Shown here one piece after another: positions 34,234 through 43,116 of a DNA stretch of 64,000 nt; positions within the stretch are counted from its first letter, which is position 1; the number at the start of each line of letters is the position of its first letter. The stretch is from Gammaproteobacteria bacterium. GTDB lineage: Bacteria; Pseudomonadota; Gammaproteobacteria; Pseudomonadales; Pseudohongiellaceae. Under the pieces are notes generated by a model that was not told the origin of the DNA, did not search any database, and saw only the letters and a program-made list of their open reading frames with translations. The translations under genes were made by a program, and so were the position numbers. Location of the stretch: NCBI GenBank assembly GCA_024644515.1, contig JAHEHN010000001.1:58068-122067 (forward strand), given 5' to 3'.

Positions 34234-35841
34234 TCAGGGGAGCAGCTCGGTATTGAGAGGATCAGGTATCACGCAGCCATCATCTTTTGCACACGCATCC
34301 TGCAGATAACGCGCCGTTTCAAAGAAGGGTAGGGGTGGCGTGTCATTGTAAGCGGGCGCATAGCGAGCCATGGCAAGATCAAAAGGGGTGGTGCCGGCGT
34401 CATCGACCACTTCTTGCTGCGCGCCATTTTCAATGAGGAATCTTGCCACGTCTGTCCAGCCCTGTTTGGCGGCGCCATGCAGGGCTGTCTGCCCATGGAT
34501 AACTATTTCGCCCTCGTTGGCAGGATGCGGTGTCTTGTCACGCTGATAATCCACCACGCTTACCCCTGGTGGTAATGCCGGATCACCGGACAAGGCATTG
34601 ATGTCAGCACCGGCATCCAGTAACTGTTGAATGGCATCAATACTCTGCTCTTGCGTACGAAAAGCGCCCCGGGTCGGTGAGGTAGTATGGCCAATGCCTG
34701 CCACAATCATCATTGGTGTCTGGCCTTCCTTATTTGGCAGGTCCGGCAGAGCACCGTATTCCAGCAGTAGCTGTGTACTCTCAAGATCGCCACCCTTTAC
34801 CGCACGCATCAGTGGTGTGGCACCGGTGGTGAGAACCTTGTCGGAACCGCGATCATAGATTGCGTTGCGTAAAGGCGGTACCAGTTTCAGCTGGATATTC
34901 GGATTGGCGCCACGCTCAAGTAGCATGGCGGCAATGTCATGACCGCTGATGAGGTCGCTACTGGGAATATCCGGTCGACCGCCAATTGGCAAGGTGTGCA
35001 GATCAATGGCGTTAAACAGTGGAGTGCGGCCATAGATATCCCATTTATTTACATCGGCACCAGCGTCTATAAGAGCTGCAGCTGTCGCAAAGTGTTGATT
35101 CAAGAGCGCCACGTTTAATGGCGTGACCCGTTCCGGATCGTGGATATCAGGATCGGCGCCAGCCTCGGTCAACACTCGAACGCATTCTGTACAGCCTTCG
35201 CGGGCCGCAAAGTGCAGGGCGGTAAAGCCGCCCCTGTTGTAGGTCAACGGACGGGGTTCGTTAAGAATAGTACGGTCCCATTGTCTGACAATACTACGGT
35301 GGTTGACATCGGCACCATGGCGAATCAGCAGGGCAATCATCTCGGGTTGCTGCTGGGCGGCGGCCCAGAGCAGGGCGGTTTGTCCGCCCCATTGTTCTAT
35401 TGCATCCACCTCTGCGCCGTTGGCGAATAATAATTCTGCTGCCTGTAGTTGTCCGGCGCGGGCTACATTCATCAGCGGAGTTTCTCCTTCCGGGTTGCGC
35501 CAATTGGCGTCGGCGCCATGGGCCAGCAGAATTTCGAGGACATCAGTGGCGCCTGTTATGGAAGCCTCCAGAATTGCCGAGGAACCATAGTCATTGCTCA
35601 CGTTGGTTTCAGCGCCGGCAGCGACCAGAGCGGCGACCAGCTCGGCATCGCCCAGATAGGCTGCATACATCAAGGCGGTAGTGCCATCTGCCTGGGGTGC
35701 ATTTACATCGCCGCCATTAGCAATACTTTGCATCACCAAATCAGCCTGGTTGTTGGCTACCAGCGTAACAATATCGTTGTCCGCCATAGCGGAGAAGACG
35801 GGAGATAAAAGAATGATAGAAAGCCGAAGTAGTGTTTTCAT
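34234..35841 (-). CDS. Secreted ankyrin-repeat protein (paralogue 2)
   Basis: A 535-residue exported protein with about ten ankyrin repeats, closely parallel to the one at 10287-11876. It has the same repeat register, the same interruption after the fifth or sixth repeat, then G-G-F-T-A-L-H-F-A and G-C-T-E-C (a C-x-x-C pair). Near the C-terminus is a further Cys pair (D-A-C-A, D-G-C-V). The signal peptide ends S-A-M-A. It lies upstream of a VOC protein rather than a DUF1592 block, so the ankyrin protein is not tied to one partner set. Confidence 0.87.
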   Translation of the reverse strand: MKTLLRLSIILLSPVFSAMADNDIVTLVANNQADLVMQSIANGGDVNAPQADGTTALMYAAYLGDAELVAALVAAGAETNVSNDYGSSAILEASITGATDVLEILLAHGADANWRNPEGETPLMNVARAGQLQAAELLFANGAEVDAIEQWGGQTALLWAAAQQQPEMIALLIRHGADVNHRSIVRQWDRTILNEPRPLTYNRGGFTALHFAAREGCTECVRVLTEAGADPDIHDPERVTPLNVALLNQHFATAAALIDAGADVNKWDIYGRTPLFNAIDLHTLPIGGRPDIPSSDLISGHDIAAMLLERGANPNIQLKLVPPLRNAIYDRGSDKVLTTGATPLMRAVKGGDLESTQLLLEYGALPDLPNKEGQTPMMIVAGIGHTTSPTRGAFRTQEQSIDAIQQLLDAGADINALSGDPALPPGVSVVDYQRDKTPHPANEGEIVIHGQTALHGAAKQGWTDVARFLIENGAQQEVVDDAGTTPFDLAMARYAPAYNDTPPLPFFETARYLQDACAKDDGCVIPDPLNTELLP

Positions 35842-36136
35842 GCCTGTATTTTCTTATATGTCTGTGTAGGGTGATTGGCTAAAAATGCAGATAGTCTGCC
35901 TGGTCAAGTTTCACGAGTTTAGCAGAAAATTCCAGCGCGTTGGATTACTTGATGGGAGCAGCACGATGGCCGGATTTGCGAGCAACAGGAAATTACATTA
36001 AGTTGCCTTCTCTGCCCCTGATCCTGGCGAGCTTTGAATAACCCGGACTAGCCCAGAGAAGCCCGGGTAAGCGAGAATTTACCTTGATACTCACGACAAA
36101 AATTAACAGTTAATAATTACACAGGAGTCATCTACC
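35842..36136. other. Divergent intergenic region
   Basis: Nearly 300 bases separate the ankyrin gene (minus) from the OsmC gene (plus). A short inverted repeat (ACCCGG ... CCGGGT, about 36041-36069) is present. It probably holds both promoters; no gene is seen. Confidence 0.4.
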
Positions 36137-37345
36137 ATGGCTGCACCAAGATCCAATCCCCTGCTGGAGTCCGGCAAACCGCTTTTTTTCAAAGTAGCCA
36201 ACGCCGATGTTACAGGGTTTAGCGCGCCGGAAAATCGACTGGGTGAAGCAGTCAGGCTTTGTGTCCGTTCATTGTCTGTTATGCAGAAAGAGGCGCTGGT
36301 AGCCTCGGCCCATACGGGGAATGTCTGGCGTCTGGCCAGTGATGAAGGCGCTTATCTTGATGGCCTTGATGCGGCCCCATGCCCGCTGTCTTTTTTGACC
36401 ACGGGAATGGTTTGTTCCTACATGAATGAAATAATCGCCCTGGCCAAACAGCGCGGTATTAATATCAGCAACATTCGTCTGGTTCAGGATAATTACTACA
36501 CCATGAAAGGCTCTGCACTCAGAGGCACCATGATTGGTGGCGCAAAAGATGTGGAGCTGGATGTCCAGATTGATTGTGATGCCGACCATGAAGCAATCAA
36601 TGGCCTGGTGGTTGATGCAGTAGCGGCATCGCCATTGAACGGGCTCATGCGTGGTGCCAAGGAAAGCCTGTTTACCCTTTGCCATAATGGCCAGGAAATT
36701 GAACCAGCGAAGGCCTTGCCCGTGGAACGGCCTGCGCAAGCTGATCCTGGTGATCACTTCGATGCCGCCATGCCAACCAGTGATGACTGGTCGGGTCTAC
36801 TGGTGAAAGGCGGCATAAGCCCGAAAACTGAAGAAAGCGTGACGCTGGCGGGTGACAGTCTGAAAGAAGAGCAGGATCGAATTCTGCATGTTCGGGGCAT
36901 CTGTACACTGCGCGAAGACGGCGTAAAGCAGGTTGAACAACATTTGTTTAATCCCCATGGCTCCATTTTTCATTTTCTATGCGATGAAGCGCCAGTTAAT
37001 GGCGGCAAGGGCCTGGCCCCAGATGCGGCAAGTTATATCAGTGCCGGTATTGGTTTCTGCTTCATGACCCAGTTTGGTCGCTATGCCAAAATTGTCAAAA
37101 AGGATTTGCAGGAATACCGGATTATTCAGGACACCCATTTTTCACTGGGCGGTGCCAGCGGCGGAACCGGGAAAGCAGGAACCGCAGACCCGATAGAAAC
37201 CCATGTCCATCTGGTCAGCGGGGAAGATGACGAGTTTGCCCGCACTATTCTGGATATGTCCGAGCAGACCTGTTTCCTTCATGCTTTCTGCAAGGCTGAT
37301 TTAAAAACCCATGTCAGAATTCATGGCTTTGATGACCGGCAATAA
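36137..37345 (+). CDS. Tandem-domain OsmC-like protein
   Basis: A 402-residue cytoplasmic protein that looks like two OsmC-type halves joined. The first half (about 40-200) has C-P-L-S-F-L-T-T-G-M-V-C-S-Y near residue 82, two Cys spaced like the peroxidatic pair of OsmC/Ohr proteins, and a G-S-A-L-R-G and V-Q-I-D-C-D pattern. The second half (about 225-400) has S-A-G-I-G-F-C-F-M-T-Q-F at the equivalent place with one Cys, and later T-C-F-L-H-A-F-C. OsmC proteins reduce organic hydroperoxides; this one may have one active and one degenerate site. AGGAG lies nine bases before the ATG. Confidence 0.78.
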   Translation: MAAPRSNPLLESGKPLFFKVANADVTGFSAPENRLGEAVRLCVRSLSVMQKEALVASAHTGNVWRLASDEGAYLDGLDAAPCPLSFLTTGMVCSYMNEIIALAKQRGINISNIRLVQDNYYTMKGSALRGTMIGGAKDVELDVQIDCDADHEAINGLVVDAVAASPLNGLMRGAKESLFTLCHNGQEIEPAKALPVERPAQADPGDHFDAAMPTSDDWSGLLVKGGISPKTEESVTLAGDSLKEEQDRILHVRGICTLREDGVKQVEQHLFNPHGSIFHFLCDEAPVNGGKGLAPDAASYISAGIGFCFMTQFGRYAKIVKKDLQEYRIIQDTHFSLGGASGGTGKAGTADPIETHVHLVSGEDDEFARTILDMSEQTCFLHAFCKADLKTHVRIHGFDDRQ

Positions 37346-37395
37346 ATAATCGACCTTTTTATTAAGTGTTAGGGATGTTTTGATCACGTTGTTTA

Positions 37396-37412
37396 GCGGC
37401 TTCATAAGCCGC
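37396..37412 (+). promoter_or_regulatory. Hairpin in the leader of the cytochrome/PQQ operon
   Basis: GCGGCTT pairs perfectly with AAGCCGC around CAT, 27 bases upstream of the cytochrome start. No T-run follows, so it is not an obvious terminator; it may shape the leader RNA. Confidence 0.4.
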
Positions 37413-37438
37413 ATAAATAGTTTAGAATCGGAGCCATC

Positions 37439-38209
37439 ATGACTATTCGATTTTTCCATTCAGTACTCTTGTTATGCTCCGCGTTGCTGGTTGTGCCTGA
37501 ACTGCTGGCGCAGCATGAAACCGGTTCCGACCTGCTTAATGGGGAGCGTGCGTTTCGTGATTACTGTGCCAATTGCCATGGTCCCGATGGCGACCTGATC
37601 AAGGAAGTCGATCTGGGACATAACAACTTTCGCCAGCCTTATTCAGATCAGGAAATCGTTGCCATCATCATGAATGGCATTCCCAATACCCCCATGCCTG
37701 CGACACCACGGGTCAGTGAAGAGCAGGCCGCCATGCTGGTGGCTTATCTGCGGAGTCTGGGAGAAAGCGATGACACCTCTGTTAGCGGCAATGTGGCCCG
37801 GGGAAAAACATTGTATGAGGGCAGGGGTGAGTGTATGGATTGCCATATGATTAATGGCAAGGGCTCTGTGCTTGGCCCGGACCTGAGCAGTATTGCCCTG
37901 GTGAGATCAGCGGCGGAACTTGAAAAGTCACTGCTTGAGCCGAATAGCGAAGTACAGCCTGGCAACCGATTCTATTCGGTGCAGACCTTGAGAGGAGAAA
38001 AGGTATCTGGTCGCTTGCTGAATCACGATGCCTTTACGATCCAGATGCTGGATAGTAATGAAAAACTACGCGCCTTTGAAAAGAGTCAGCTGCTTTCATT
38101 TGGTTTTTCCAATCCGGATATGCCTTCACTGTCGACAGACTACACGTCGCAGGAGATTGCTGACCTGGTGGCTTATCTGACGACACTGCGGCGGGGAGCT
38201 GCACAATGA
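37439..38209 (+). CDS. Dihaem cytochrome c, electron partner of the PQQ dehydrogenase
   Basis: A 256-residue periplasmic cytochrome with a signal peptide (ending L-L-A-Q). The first domain has C-A-N-C-H-G near residue 43 and the second C-M-D-C-H near residue 134. The second domain ends with G-R-L-L-N-H-D and M-L-D-S-N-E-K-L-R, a pattern of c-type domains found with PQQ enzymes and large haem proteins. Its stop overlaps the PQQ dehydrogenase start (ATGA), so the proteins are coupled in translation. It probably takes electrons from the reduced PQQ and hands them to the oxidase chain. Confidence 0.87.
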   Translation: MTIRFFHSVLLLCSALLVVPELLAQHETGSDLLNGERAFRDYCANCHGPDGDLIKEVDLGHNNFRQPYSDQEIVAIIMNGIPNTPMPATPRVSEEQAAMLVAYLRSLGESDDTSVSGNVARGKTLYEGRGECMDCHMINGKGSVLGPDLSSIALVRSAAELEKSLLEPNSEVQPGNRFYSVQTLRGEKVSGRLLNHDAFTIQMLDSNEKLRAFEKSQLLSFGFSNPDMPSLSTDYTSQEIADLVAYLTTLRRGAAQ

Positions 38210-39816
38210 AAACCTATAAGCTGTTAGTTCTTGCTGTGCTGCTGATAAGTGAAGTGTCTTTATCACAAGTCAGTTTTGACGACATATTAAGCGCTGACAA
38301 CGACGCCAATTGGCTCAGCTATTCACAAAATCTTTTTAACCAGCGTCATAGCGGTCTTGATCAGGTCAACACCGACAATGTTGATGAGCTTGAATTGCAG
38401 TGGGTGTGGCAGGCCCGATCACTGGAAAAATTTGAGGCCACCCCTCTGGTTGTCGATGGTGTGCTCTATACCGTGCAGGCACCCAATGACGTCATCGCGC
38501 TGGATGCGGCAACAGGGAGAATATTCTGGACCTATAACCATGAGCCGGCCCCGGCAAGAACCTGTTGTGGGCGGGTTAACCGTGGTCTGGCCATACTGGG
38601 CAATACACTGTTTATGGGAACCGTGGATGGACGCTTGCTGGCGATTGATGCCCGCAGTGGCAATCTGATCTGGAACACTGAAGTGGCGGATGCCGATGCC
38701 TTGTATTCGATAACCATGCCTCCCATGGTAGTTGAAGATAAAGTCTATATTGGTACGGCCGGTGGTGATCTCGGTATTCGCGGTTATGTGGCCGCCTACG
38801 ACGTCAACACGGGCACTGAAATCTGGAAGACCTATACCATTCCCGGCCCCGGTGAACCTGGCCATGAATCCTGGTCCGGTGATTCCTGGATAACCGGGGG
38901 CGCCGCCATCTGGAATGCCGGTGCCTATGATCCAGAAGCGAACCTGGTGTACTGGGGAACTGGCAATCCGGCACCTGACTGGGATGGCCGCAGTCGACTT
39001 GGCGACAATCTGTACAGTGACAGCGTGGTGGCCTTAGATGCCGACAGCGGCGCAATCAGGTGGCATTACCAGTTTACCCCCCATGATGAAATGGACTATG
39101 ACTCAACCCAGGTACCGGTGCTGGTGGATCGGCAATGGGATGGCCGCCAGCGCAAGCTCATGCTATGGGCCAACCGCAATGGCCTGATGTATGTGCTGGA
39201 TCGGGTAAGCGGCGAATTCCTTCATGGCAAACCCTATGTGAACGTCAACTGGATGAGTGGCTTTGATGAGTCGGGACGTCCGATTCGTGCGCCTGGCATG
39301 GTGCCTTCCGTGGAGGGAACCATTATCCGTCCCCATGTGCATGGTGCCATCAACTGGGCGCCTACAGCATACAGTCCCAAACATGATCTTTATTATGTTG
39401 CCCATTGGGAGGATTCAGGCATCATGGCCATCGAGGGTCAGTTTCCCCAGGCACTGGGTGTGAACCGACGCCAGACCACCATGGGCGATGTCGCACTGGA
39501 ACCTTTCCTGAATAACAATGAAGAAGCCCGCGGTGTCATTCGTGCCTATGATCCGGATACTCTGGATGCGGTGTGGGAATTTGATCTGGGCAATATTACC
39601 TGGGGTGGAGTGCTGTCGACCGATGGTGATATTGTCTTTGGTGGCGGTAAGGATGGCTACTTCGTGGCGCTGGATGCCACTAGCGGCGAGCTGCTCTGGA
39701 AAGCCAACCTGGGTGGGCAGGTTAATGCGGCGCCCATGTCCTATGCGGTGAATGGAAAACAATTCATTGCCATTGCTGCAGGCACCGCGCTGTTTACCTT
39801 TGCGCTGCCTGATTAA
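38206..39816 (+). CDS. PQQ-dependent alcohol dehydrogenase with a lanthanide-type Asp
   Basis: Periplasmic eight-bladed quinoprotein that oxidises an alcohol using PQQ. A signal peptide (about 21 residues) is followed by repeated W-x-x-x blades. The vicinal Cys120-Cys121 in R-T-C-C-G, which stacks on PQQ, is present. The metal ligands expected from methanol dehydrogenase are Asp188 in G-G-D-L-G-I-R-G (Glu in MxaF), Asn254 in G-N-P-A-P and catalytic Asp297. Asp299, two residues later (D-Y-D), is the marker of lanthanide-dependent XoxF/ExaF/PedH enzymes. At 536 residues it is shorter than MxaF. The partner cytochrome is immediately upstream. Confidence 0.86.
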   Translation: MKTYKLLVLAVLLISEVSLSQVSFDDILSADNDANWLSYSQNLFNQRHSGLDQVNTDNVDELELQWVWQARSLEKFEATPLVVDGVLYTVQAPNDVIALDAATGRIFWTYNHEPAPARTCCGRVNRGLAILGNTLFMGTVDGRLLAIDARSGNLIWNTEVADADALYSITMPPMVVEDKVYIGTAGGDLGIRGYVAAYDVNTGTEIWKTYTIPGPGEPGHESWSGDSWITGGAAIWNAGAYDPEANLVYWGTGNPAPDWDGRSRLGDNLYSDSVVALDADSGAIRWHYQFTPHDEMDYDSTQVPVLVDRQWDGRQRKLMLWANRNGLMYVLDRVSGEFLHGKPYVNVNWMSGFDESGRPIRAPGMVPSVEGTIIRPHVHGAINWAPTAYSPKHDLYYVAHWEDSGIMAIEGQFPQALGVNRRQTTMGDVALEPFLNNNEEARGVIRAYDPDTLDAVWEFDLGNITWGGVLSTDGDIVFGGGKDGYFVALDATSGELLWKANLGGQVNAAPMSYAVNGKQFIAIAAGTALFTFALPD

Positions 39817-39851
39817 ACAAAGAAGTAAGAACAGGGTTCGATTTAATCACC

Positions 39852-41321
39852 ATGGAAAAATTTTTTAAGCGCTTATTCTCTCAGCCACTTTCTCCTGTAG
39901 CCCTGATTAGCCTGTCTTTTCTGTACTCGCTTACCGGCCTGGCACAGGGTGCTGAAGCGCAAAACAGTCCTATTCCTGAACGCATACAGCTGGTGATTGA
40001 TGGCCATAATCTGCCGCTGTCCAGTTTCAGCTTTTATGTTCAGGAAGTGGGCCAGGATAACCCGGAATTGTCTGTCAATGCCGAGCTGCCGATGAACCCC
40101 GCATCAGCGATCAAGACCCTGACTACATTTGCTGCGCTGGAATCATTAGGGCCTGCCTTTACCTGGCAGACAGAGCTGTATGCCCTGGGACCGATTGAAA
40201 ACGGTGTGCTCAGTGGAGATCTGCTCATGAAAGGCGGCGGAGATCCCTTCCTGGTGGAAGACCAGCTGCGGGCCATGTTGAAGTCCCTGCAACGAGTTGG
40301 TATCGAACACATTACTGGAAACCTGGTGCTCGATGGATCCTACTTTGATGCGTCTGTTGAGGATGGAGAACTCATCGATAACCAGAATGGGCGCGCCTAC
40401 AATACCGATCCCAATGCCATCATTGCCAACTTCCAGGCCATGACCTTTTTCTTTTATCCCCATACCAATGGTCGGGATGTCATTATTCATACTGACCCGC
40501 GCTTACCCAATGTGAAAATCAGTAATCGCCTGCGTCAGGTCAATCGATCCTGTGGTGGTTATCAGCGTGGAATCAGTTTCAATTTAAATCCTGATGATCC
40601 TTCTGAAGTAATTTTTGAAGGACAGTTTCCCTCGCGCTGCTCGCGCTATCAAATGGTGAGGGAAGTACTGGATGCACCGGATTATACTTTCGGCCTGTTC
40701 AAGGAATTGTGGTCGGAACTCGGTGGTCAGCTGGATGGCGATTTGCGTCGTGGGGCTGTTCCGGATGAGCTTGATCCCATCGTGATCTGGAGCTCGGTCC
40801 CCATGTCCGATGTCATAAAGTCCATTAATAAATTCAGTAATAATCTGATGACCCGGCATTTGTTATTGACTCTGGGTGCTGAAGTTCTGGGACCGCCGGC
40901 GACGGTGGAAAAAGGTATTAAGGCAATCAATAATTATCTGGAATTGAAAAGCCTCGACTCCAATCAATTGTTGTTGAGCAATGGGGCGGGGCTCTCAAGA
41001 GATACCCGCATCACAGCAGTACTGCTTAACGAAGTCATGCAAAGTGCCTGGGCAAGTCCCTATATGCCTGAGTATGTAGCTTCACTTCCAATTAATGGTA
41101 TGGATGGCACCATGCGTAACCGGGCACGGGGTTCGAGGATGTCTGGCCGTATGCATGTGAAAACCGGTTCTCTTGATGAGGTGTCGGCGGTCAATGGTTT
41201 TGTTTATTCGCAAAGTAACCGGGTTTTTGCAGTAACGGGTATGGTGAATCATGAGCTGGCTGATCGAGGCCCGGGCACTGAGTTGCTGGATGCGCTGCTG
41301 ATCTGGACTTATTTACAATAA
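39852..41321 (+). CDS. dacB: D-alanyl-D-alanine carboxypeptidase/endopeptidase (PBP4, DacB-like)
   Basis: Periplasmic low-molecular-mass penicillin-binding protein of class C (S13 peptidase) that trims or cuts peptidoglycan cross-links. The three active-site motifs are S85-x-x-K88 in N-P-A-S-A-I-K, S329-N-N in F-S-N-N-L and K437-T-G in V-K-T-G-S. The long insert between the first two motifs (the PBP4 domain) is present. The signal peptide ends before residue 36. It starts 35 bases after the PQQ dehydrogenase stop. Confidence 0.9.
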   Translation: MEKFFKRLFSQPLSPVALISLSFLYSLTGLAQGAEAQNSPIPERIQLVIDGHNLPLSSFSFYVQEVGQDNPELSVNAELPMNPASAIKTLTTFAALESLGPAFTWQTELYALGPIENGVLSGDLLMKGGGDPFLVEDQLRAMLKSLQRVGIEHITGNLVLDGSYFDASVEDGELIDNQNGRAYNTDPNAIIANFQAMTFFFYPHTNGRDVIIHTDPRLPNVKISNRLRQVNRSCGGYQRGISFNLNPDDPSEVIFEGQFPSRCSRYQMVREVLDAPDYTFGLFKELWSELGGQLDGDLRRGAVPDELDPIVIWSSVPMSDVIKSINKFSNNLMTRHLLLTLGAEVLGPPATVEKGIKAINNYLELKSLDSNQLLLSNGAGLSRDTRITAVLLNEVMQSAWASPYMPEYVASLPINGMDGTMRNRARGSRMSGRMHVKTGSLDEVSAVNGFVYSQSNRVFAVTGMVNHELADRGPGTELLDALLIWTYLQ

Positions 41322-41336
41322 GGTGGAATTAGAAAT

Positions 41337-42050
41337 ATGAAGAAAACAATAACACTGCTTTTTATCCTGCAACTTATTGCCTGTGGTGGGCAGGAAGGCA
41401 GTAACAGTCCTGACAATCTGCAAGTGGATGCTCCAGTCAACGAGTCGGCAACAGATGAAATGGCAATCTCTCTCACCCCATTGCCGGGTTTGGACGATGT
41501 TGTTCCAGAACTGACGCAAAAATCTACGCTGTTGATGCAAACAGGAACCGGTGAGATTGTTATCGAAATATATCCCGAAGCTGCTCCCAATGCGGCGGCG
41601 CGATTTCTGGAGCTTGTTGAGGCAGGGTTTTACGATGATACCCCGGTGTTTCGTGTAGTGCCGGACTTTGTTGCCCAGTTTGGCATCAACTGGCGCGATA
41701 ATTATCCTTTGTGGCAGGACAACAACTTTAATGACGATCCCAGTTTATTTGCGCTGGAACGCGGCACCCTGGCTTTTGCCAAGGCCGGTCCGGATACCAA
41801 CTCCACGCAGGTATTTATAAACTACATAGAGAACAACAGGCTGGCGGAACCGCGTTACAACTTTACGGTTTTTGGCAAAGTAGTGTCGGGAATGCAAGCA
41901 GTGGATGCCTTTATCCCGGTAGGCGACCCGGGCGGTGGTCTGGATCAGGCGCGCTTGTGGAATGAAGGTGCTGCCTATCTGGACTCCCTGACTACCAGGC
42001 CTGTGATGATCGAGTCTGTAAGCCTTGTCGGAGCCGGTGTCTCGCCCTGA
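41337..42050 (+). CDS. Cyclophilin-type peptidyl-prolyl isomerase lipoprotein
   Basis: Periplasmic prolyl isomerase anchored by Cys16 of the lipobox L-I-A-C. After a linker of about 40 residues comes a cyclophilin fold starting M-Q-T-G-T-G-E-I-V-I-E. The catalytic Arg is in F-R-V-V-P-D-F, and F-T-V-F-G-K-V-V-S-G-M closes it. The usual Q-G-G after the Arg region appears as Q-F-G-I. It starts 15 bases after dacB with AGGTGG upstream, so it is probably in the same operon. It ends at a hairpin shared with the GST gene. Confidence 0.87.
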   Translation: MKKTITLLFILQLIACGGQEGSNSPDNLQVDAPVNESATDEMAISLTPLPGLDDVVPELTQKSTLLMQTGTGEIVIEIYPEAAPNAAARFLELVEAGFYDDTPVFRVVPDFVAQFGINWRDNYPLWQDNNFNDDPSLFALERGTLAFAKAGPDTNSTQVFINYIENNRLAEPRYNFTVFGKVVSGMQAVDAFIPVGDPGGGLDQARLWNEGAAYLDSLTTRPVMIESVSLVGAGVSP

Positions 42051-42071
42051 TTGAGTGTTGCTCAATCGGTA
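42049..42071. terminator. Small hairpin at the convergent PPIase/GST stops
   Basis: GATTGAG pairs with CTCAATC around a five-base loop, overlapping the stop region of both convergent genes. There is no T-tract, so its role in termination is uncertain. Confidence 0.4.
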
Positions 42072-42787
42072 CTGTTCAAACTCTCATGGATGACAGCCAG
42101 CGCCTCGGTTTCACCGGGTCTTGCCGTAATGGTGGAAGGTTTTAGTGCCAGCAGTTGTTGAAAGGTTGTTGCGCCCGGGCAGGCGTCATAAAAAGTTGCC
42201 AGCGCTTCAAAATGATCAAGACTGACCTTGCCATTGCAGGTCAGTCGAATCATATCGAGCGCCTCCCATAACACCGCGTCGGCAACCATTACTTCACGAT
42301 CCTTCATGGCGTTCAGCCAGCCCCATTGTTGCAGTGTCTGGTTGACGGTCGCCAAATGCATTTGCAACCGTCGTTTAAAAACAGCTGTGGTTTCTGCAAC
42401 GTCGGTACCCGGATGAAAAATATCGCACCAGATCAGATTGATGCAGGGCGTCAGTAAATCAAGAAAAGCGCTGGAAGTAAGCATGGCATGCTGTATACGC
42501 GTCTTTTCATCCAGCTGAGCGTTATCCCCGAGTTTTTCCTGGATAAAAGCGAGAATCACCAGCACTTCATTGATAATCATATCGTCCCATTGCAGTGCAG
42601 GGAGTTTCTGAAAGTCGCCGCTAACAGCCCTGTTACTGCGAATTTCTGGCCAGTTGGAATTATTGGCATTGAGTTTGATACGGTCATCACTGAAGGGAAT
42701 ATCGCGTTGCGTGAGCAGACCACGAATAAATTGTCCGCGCCCACGCACATCAAAATAGTGCAGGGTAATTTCGGTATATGCAGGCAT
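42062..42787 (-). CDS. Glutathione S-transferase-like protein
   Basis: A 241-residue cytoplasmic GST of the sigma/alpha-like layout. The N-terminal thioredoxin-like domain has L-H-Y-F-D-V-R-G-R-G near residue 9, where the Tyr is the expected catalytic residue. K-L-P-A-L-Q-W-D-D is the cis-Pro glutathione-binding strand. The C-terminal all-helical domain follows from about residue 90. The substrate is unknown. Confidence 0.85.
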   Translation of the reverse strand: MPAYTEITLHYFDVRGRGQFIRGLLTQRDIPFSDDRIKLNANNSNWPEIRSNRAVSGDFQKLPALQWDDMIINEVLVILAFIQEKLGDNAQLDEKTRIQHAMLTSSAFLDLLTPCINLIWCDIFHPGTDVAETTAVFKRRLQMHLATVNQTLQQWGWLNAMKDREVMVADAVLWEALDMIRLTCNGKVSLDHFEALATFYDACPGATTFQQLLALKPSTITARPGETEALAVIHESLNSTD

Positions 42788-43116
42788 CTGGTGCTTCCTT
42801 CTGGCGGAAAGTAATAATGTTATAACAGGAGCTTGGTATTGCAGAATATTTTAAGGAAAATATCAGGGTGAAACAGCAAACTTAACAAGGGATTACTCTC
42901 TCATAAACCCATGTTCACCGTCTGAGTATTTGCAGGGCAAGGAGTTAGTCCATCTGCAGCATTGATAAGGTTATTTCATTGATTGTATTTTCCCAGCGTG
43001 TGCTTGGATAAGTCTTGAAATCGGCACTACTAATTATCAAATTCGCCACTATAATTGCCCCCTTCCTTTATTCGCACCCTGAAAAAATCACGGTGTATAC
43101 AACACGGGACCAAGGT
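42788..43116. other. Divergent intergenic region
   Basis: No gene or motif was recognised between the GST and Bcr/CflA-type genes beyond probable promoters. A TTG frame running into the transporter from 43015 is not considered its true start. Confidence 0.4.
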
